Part shown: positions 59,171-64,000 of the stretch, piece after piece | Position numbering within the stretch: the stretch's first letter is position 1 | How the letters are laid out: each line of letters starts with the position of its first letter | DNA from: Azolla caroliniana | Lineage: Eukaryota > Polypodiophyta | Length of the DNA stretch: 64,000 bases | Reading direction: 5' to 3' | NCBI GenBank assembly: GCA_043228905.1 | Contig: JBHGNT010000001.1 | Location: 9,734,001-9,798,000 of the forward strand | Position numbers and translations under genes: made by a program | The notes under the pieces: model-generated | Told to the model about the DNA's origin: nothing | Seen by the model: only the letters and a program-made list of their open reading frames with translations | Databases searched by the model: none

Positions 59171-61049
59171 CTAAGATATTGTTAGATTAAGATATAATCA
59201 ATGATCAACCCCAAGTTGTCAATTTATCCCCATATGTATGGTTACAGTGCACATTTTGTGATAGCAGCCCAAATGAATTGTGCAACCCGACCATATGGGT
59301 CGATAAGGTGTCAATCTAGGAAATCGTAGATGAGTAGGACACAATGTATTTAGGCAAGAGCGAAGTAGGCTAATAGGATTGACTAATTAAGTCAACTAGA
59401 AGAATATTTTGTGGCCAAGTTACGATGTACTTAGTCTTGAAGTATGTGCCATTGACTTAAGTACTATCCAGCACCATCTTGTATCTATGGAGTTGGGTCA
59501 TATTAAGTGACAAGTTAGTTGACAAAAAAGGAATATCTCCACTACTATCAACTGACTTGCACATTTTATGTTACACTTAGACCAAATAGAGAATATAATC
59601 CACTCTTACTCGTGGTTGTGACCATTATCTGTCCCCACTAATTTTGTAGTGCGGTGGTCAAGATCCCATCTAAGCTCTAATGTGTGAGCGTGTGGGTGAA
59701 CTACCATTGCGAGCTACTCTCATAAGTAATAGAAAATTTGTTTTCATATATTCATCTCTATGATTGTAATTCTATATATCTATCTATTTGACTCTCAATA
59801 TTTCTAACATGTACTCCATATAAGTGTATAACTGTATGTAACATAGTTTGAAGGCAATTACTAAGTAGTTTAGTTAGGATGCTATAAATTATGTTGAGTA
59901 TAGTGATAGGGCCACCCTCAGACTTAGGTATAAGGCAAATTAGTCACTTTGTAAAATGTGAAGGCATATAAGGATCATGGAAATTTTGTTGATAGGCCAC
60001 ATATAAGTCTACCTTGATCAAATCCCAATACTCAAGAAAAATGCCAAGGTTGGTCACCTATTTAACAACAATTCTAAAGGCACTTTGCATTAGATGTAGG
60101 ACCCAAGTCCCACACCTCATAATATTGTGTGAAATGATAATATGAATCTCATGCACAAAACTAGATTGTTCAATCTACCTAGCCTTTTATTACAAAGAGA
60201 AGGCGGAGACTCCAATAAATAGTATTAAAACCTTTATCCATGTGAGAACAATACAACCTATATTCACTTTCATTGGCTTTCACCTCATATTAAGCATTTG
60301 TCACTAATATTGTAATTATTGTTAAGAAACTATTCAAATTGATTGTTTGTGTAATCCGCAAGAAAAGAATATTTGTGAAAGCATTCCACCTCGACGGTGA
60401 TAGGGTCGCTCACAGAAGCGGATCCACATATTGTTCAAGCATTAATGGTTGGTTTGTTTCACAAATTATCCAAGGTGTTTATAGGTAACCTCAAGATACA
60501 TTTGCACAACTTCTGAGGTGGGGAAACTATGTTTAGGACAAAATAAAGGCACCCTTATTTGCCATAACATCGGTTTGATGGTGTAGCTAGCATATTGAAA
60601 ATATTGAAGTTCCGATACATGTAAAGCTTCCTCTTAATTTTCCTACCCACTTAATGTCCTACTTTTTTGTGCACCAAAAAGGTGGCTCTATGTGTTGGCC
60701 CTACCCATGAAAGAGAAATTGCCTTCTCCCCTAAACACATTGATTGGAACACAACAATAGTTTTTTTTTTCTTTTGCAAGGATAGCAATGAATGTGTTGG
60801 GTACAAGGTCCCTTTCAAATATGATGGGAAAAATTGATGATCGATCCAAAGATAGGAGAAGTAGATATACACATATGTGCCAAGTTGAAGGTCATGAATT
60901 GAAGTTCTCTTCTGTCATTCATATTGCAGTAGTAGTAGTTGTTGTTGTCGTCCTCCTCGTAATGTAAAAGATAAATCGACAAGATAACCCCCAAGCTCAT
61001 TCCTCTTCAGTTTCCTTTTGTTCCATTGTTCCAGGCTCGATTCTGAACA
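59171..61049. other. Intergenic, possible old LTR, no gene
   Basis: The ORFs lack domains. 60095-60460 carries TGTAGGACCCAAGTCCCACACC and an AATAAATAGTATTAAAACC box, which faintly resemble a plant copia LTR; the edges are unclear. The last 200 bases should hold the promoter of the downstream hydrolase gene. Confidence 0.35.
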
Positions 61050-61215
61050 ATGATAATCAATGTTGACGATCAAGATGTTTTTGAGCTCTCCGGTCCAATT
61101 CACCTCTGCAACAAAAGGTTCTCTTCCATGGATACATTCACATATGCACACCCACACATTTTTCATACACAATGTCATACATATATACATACATACATAC
61201 ATGCATGCATGCATG

Positions 61216-61247
<32 letters not shown>

Positions 61248-63620
61248 TAACATGCATACACACATTTGGATCTCCATACATACATGTATATATCTATTAT
61301 ATTTCTTCTAATTGTTGGTTTTGGGTCTCTCTTTTATCACTGTGCAGGGAATTGTCGGCGGGAGATAAACATGCTTTGATGGCTGCACTTGTTCAATCAG
61401 TGTATGTTGCAGAGAAAGATCGGCAGCAAGAGAGGGAAGGGATTGATGCCCTTGCTCCGTCATGGTGGATGCCACTTGGCTACAGACTCCTAGCTTTCAT
61501 CGGAGAGGAAGAAGGAGAGGGAGATTCAGGAGAAGGAGAAGGAGAGGAAAATGATCAAATCATAGGTGCCATATTCAAGAAAACCATTAAACAGAATGGT
61601 TTCTGTGATGATGATGATGATGATGATGATGATAATGAAGAAGAGGATTTGAAGAAAATGTCTGAGAAGGGTAGAATGCAATTGGTTGTGGCATTTAGAG
61701 GGACAATGCTTCAAAGTGCAGAATCTATGCCCAGTGACATGATGTCTAACTTATATTTGGTCACTCATCAGCTCCATAAAACATCGAGATTCGCGGCTGC
61801 GCTCCATGCCATCAGAGTTTCCATTGATCAGGTATGTAATGCACTCACCAGCAGCATTGTATGTACTATGTACTATGTGATACACTCACACAAACATGTG
61901 TGTGTGTGTGTGAGGGGTCTCTGGGGGTGGGCAATACTCTAACTTTTGGATAATTACCCAAACATACCCTTTTCAATAAATACCCAAATACCCCTTTTCG
62001 GTAAGACTTCAATGCTTAGGCCTACTTTAATAAACACAGATTGACCCACAAGTTCAAGGGTGTTTTGGTGCATGTTTTCTCCCCCCATTAACCTTTTTAC
62101 CATTGTGGAGGGGCATTCTCATGATTTATATAAACTTATGGCCAATTGTGGTATAAAAAAAAAACAAATACCCAAAATGTTGGGGCATTCTCGTGCCAGT
62201 CTTCCAAAATCTTGCTCATCTTTAGTACAAAATTTACCACCTCAAAGGGATAATCTTGCAAAAAGAGAAGGTTTAAAGTTAGGGGTGTTTTGGTATGTAA
62301 GGCATCTCAAGTGTTTTGGTGATCCCCCTACTCTTTATTTATGAAGGTATTGGAAAAACCGGAGACAATTGCATTTTGTGATCCCACCACAGTATAGAAA
62401 GTATTGTCCCCCCCTTCACACACACAGAGTAAGTTTTCTCACAAGAAATGTGGGCCTTTATTCCGTATAATTCAATGGATATTACAATATTACGTGATTG
62501 ATGAAACCACGAAAAACATGTACATTATGCAATCCACGAAAGTATAAAAAGCACATCTTGATATGTTCCCACACCTCAATAGAATTATGTATGAAAATAT
62601 GGATAGTTAATCGTATTCAACAACAAGATATGATTTTACAATTTATGAAGCTTTAGAAACGAAATAGGAGTACAAATGTACCAAGATCGAGTACCACATG
62701 GGAAATGTGTATTTTCTTCCCATACCATGCATCATATGTTTAACATGTGGGCTTTTACAATATCATGATAGGATTACACATGGGGATGCCTAGGGAAATA
62801 GGGATATTTTCCCATACCATGTTGGATAGTGTTAAAAGTTAATTCTCATGTTATTTGGCATGATGTCCAAATAGCAAGATTGTAACAAATTCTTGTCCGA
62901 TGAATTGGCTCAATATCTATATTTCAATAGGGCAACTACTTATTATGTTTGATAGGCTCTTGTGTAAAATCACACTAAAATTGTTTTGAAATCAAGTAGG
63001 TGGGAAGTGAGAATGTTAGCATAGCCGGGCATTCTTTGGGTGCAGCTCTTGCTATGCTTGGAGGACAAACTCTTGCACGAGAAGGCATCCATATTGATAC
63101 TCATCTTTTCAACCCCCCTTTTCCGTCACCACCAATTGAATACATAAAGAATCACCGATCAAAGCTGATTTTAAACATTGTTCGAGTTGTAACTGCTGCA
63201 AGTCTCTCAAGTTTCCTTCTTGACCCGTGTAGTAGAGAAGAAGCTTTGGAATCATTTTTTGCTCTCAAAGACTGGTTCCCACACCTTTATGTAAATGCAC
63301 AAGACCCAATTTGTTCCTCATACATTTCTTTCTTTAGTTGTCATGAATTAATGCAAAAGTTGGGTGTAGGTTTCATATCAAAGTTATCAGCCCCTCTCTC
63401 CTTAAGGGGAGCCCTCCAAAAGTATCTATTAGGTGAATGCAAAGCCTTCCATTTAATACCTTGTGCACATTTTTACAATGTAAAAAAGACGCCTAGAGAG
63501 TTTGTCAAAGCACATGGGCTTCATCAATGGTGGGCACCTACACTCGAGTTTGAATACCAAGAAATCAACCTTTTTTTTGAAGAGAAGTCCAAGTGGTTGT
63601 CAATCAAACATTCAACTTGA
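61050..63620 (+). CDS. Class-3 lipase-fold alpha/beta hydrolase (At4g10955-like), three exons
   Basis: This is a probable serine hydrolase of a plant family often labelled GDSL esterase/lipase At4g10955 although it has the alpha/beta (lipase class 3) fold; the substrate is not known. Exons: 61050-61117, 61348-61831, 63000-63620; frame continuous, 390 residues. Seen in order: DVFELSGPIHL (family start), LVQSVYVAEKDRQ, APSWWMPLGYRLL, an acidic insert (GEEEGEGDSGEGEGEE, then nine Asp), VVAFRGT, the nucleophile elbow GHSLG with Ser196, LFNPPFPSPPIEYI, YVNAQDPICSSY (candidate catalytic Asp), HLIP and AHGLHQWW (candidate His). No signal peptide is visible, so a soluble cytosolic protein is likely. 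The start ATG at 61050 follows an in-frame stop. The acidic insert is much longer than in the Arabidopsis relative as I recall it. Confidence 0.9.
61179..61249. repeat. CATA/CATG/CA microsatellite in hydrolase intron 1
   Basis: ATAC, then ATGC, ATAC and AC units follow one another inside intron 1 (61118-61347). Confidence 0.88.
61602..61635. repeat. GAT repeat in the hydrolase coding region
   Basis: About 11 GAT/GAC units encode the poly-Asp stretch. The frame is kept. Confidence 0.9.
61832..62999 (+). other. Hydrolase intron 2 (1168 bp)
   Basis: It starts GTATGT and ends AAGTAG. It is AT-rich with repeated CCCATACCATG-type phrases near 62719 and 62811. No nested gene is recognised. Confidence 0.75.
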
Positions 63621-64000
63621 TACATGAAGCCCATAACAACATATCGTTCTATCCAAGATCTTGCCTAATACAAGATGCTTATAACATTCTATCCTTTCAT
63701 CTGACACTAGTCATTTTTATTAAAACCATCTACTTAGTCGATGTTGTTATTACTTTGTTTCTTTAGTGAAGAACCCATCTTGGGTCTAAAAATCACAAAC
63801 AGTAAGATCGAATCCGCCATTTCGTGTCACACAAAACCCAATTTCATTCTAATTCACGTTCTATAACTCCAAAACCTCACTTTGGAGCCTCGAGCACATT
63901 TTGCATCTCAACAATATTCTTGGTTATTGTCTTTACAAATGGTGATATATGGTGTATTATGTATATAACATTTTATTTTTAGATCCATATATGTAGTACC
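63621..64000 (+). other. 3' flank of the hydrolase gene
   Basis: Probable 3' untranslated region and flank. I see no coding region or clear poly(A) signal. Confidence 0.45.

Overview
This is a nuclear chromosome segment from a land plant, most likely a flowering plant. The evidence is spliced genes with GT-AG introns, five plant-type protein-coding genes, Ty1-copia and LINE retroelements, a tRNA-derived SINE, AT-rich intergenic DNA and many microsatellites. I cannot name the species. All exon boundaries were placed by eye from splice consensus, reading-frame continuity and remembered family sequences.

Layout. 1-4136: a decayed Ty1-copia element (+), cut by the window start and ending in a 3' LTR. 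About 4530-5105: a relic of a ferric reductase (FRO-like) gene. 9476-11761 (-): an intronless DELLA-type GRAS regulator whose N-terminal gibberellin-perception motifs are altered; a perfect 47-bp palindrome lies about 590 bp upstream. 12-26.6 kb: gene-poor, with microsatellites, a perfect 462-bp tandem duplication (15319-16242) and one unrecognised ORF pair near 19 kb. 26.68-30.25 kb: a LINE (+) split by an 812-bp solo LTR. 33179-39963 (+): a complete 18-exon DNA ligase 1 gene. 41116-46854 (-): a full-length but dead Ty1-copia element with 5-bp target duplications; a solo LTR has inserted into its integrase and a SINE-like element into its 5' LTR.

49624-52594 (+): a six-exon COBRA-like (GPI-anchored, cell wall) gene. 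55426-57816 (-): a four-exon LSF2-type phosphoglucan phosphatase (plastid starch breakdown), convergent with the COBRA-like gene. 58.7-59.2 kb (-): a LINE reverse transcriptase relic. 61050-63620 (+): a three-exon class-3 lipase-fold hydrolase related to Arabidopsis At4g10955.

The five genes have unrelated roles (gibberellin signalling, DNA replication and repair, wall assembly, starch degradation, lipid or ester hydrolysis), and nothing suggests a cluster. The best leads are the divergent DELLA N-terminus and its upstream palindrome, the two-start ligase gene with a GC-AG intron, a perfect 24-bp hairpin in a COBRA-like intron, and a SINE-like element with two opposed tRNA-like promoter boxes. 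I found no convincing new multi-gene system.
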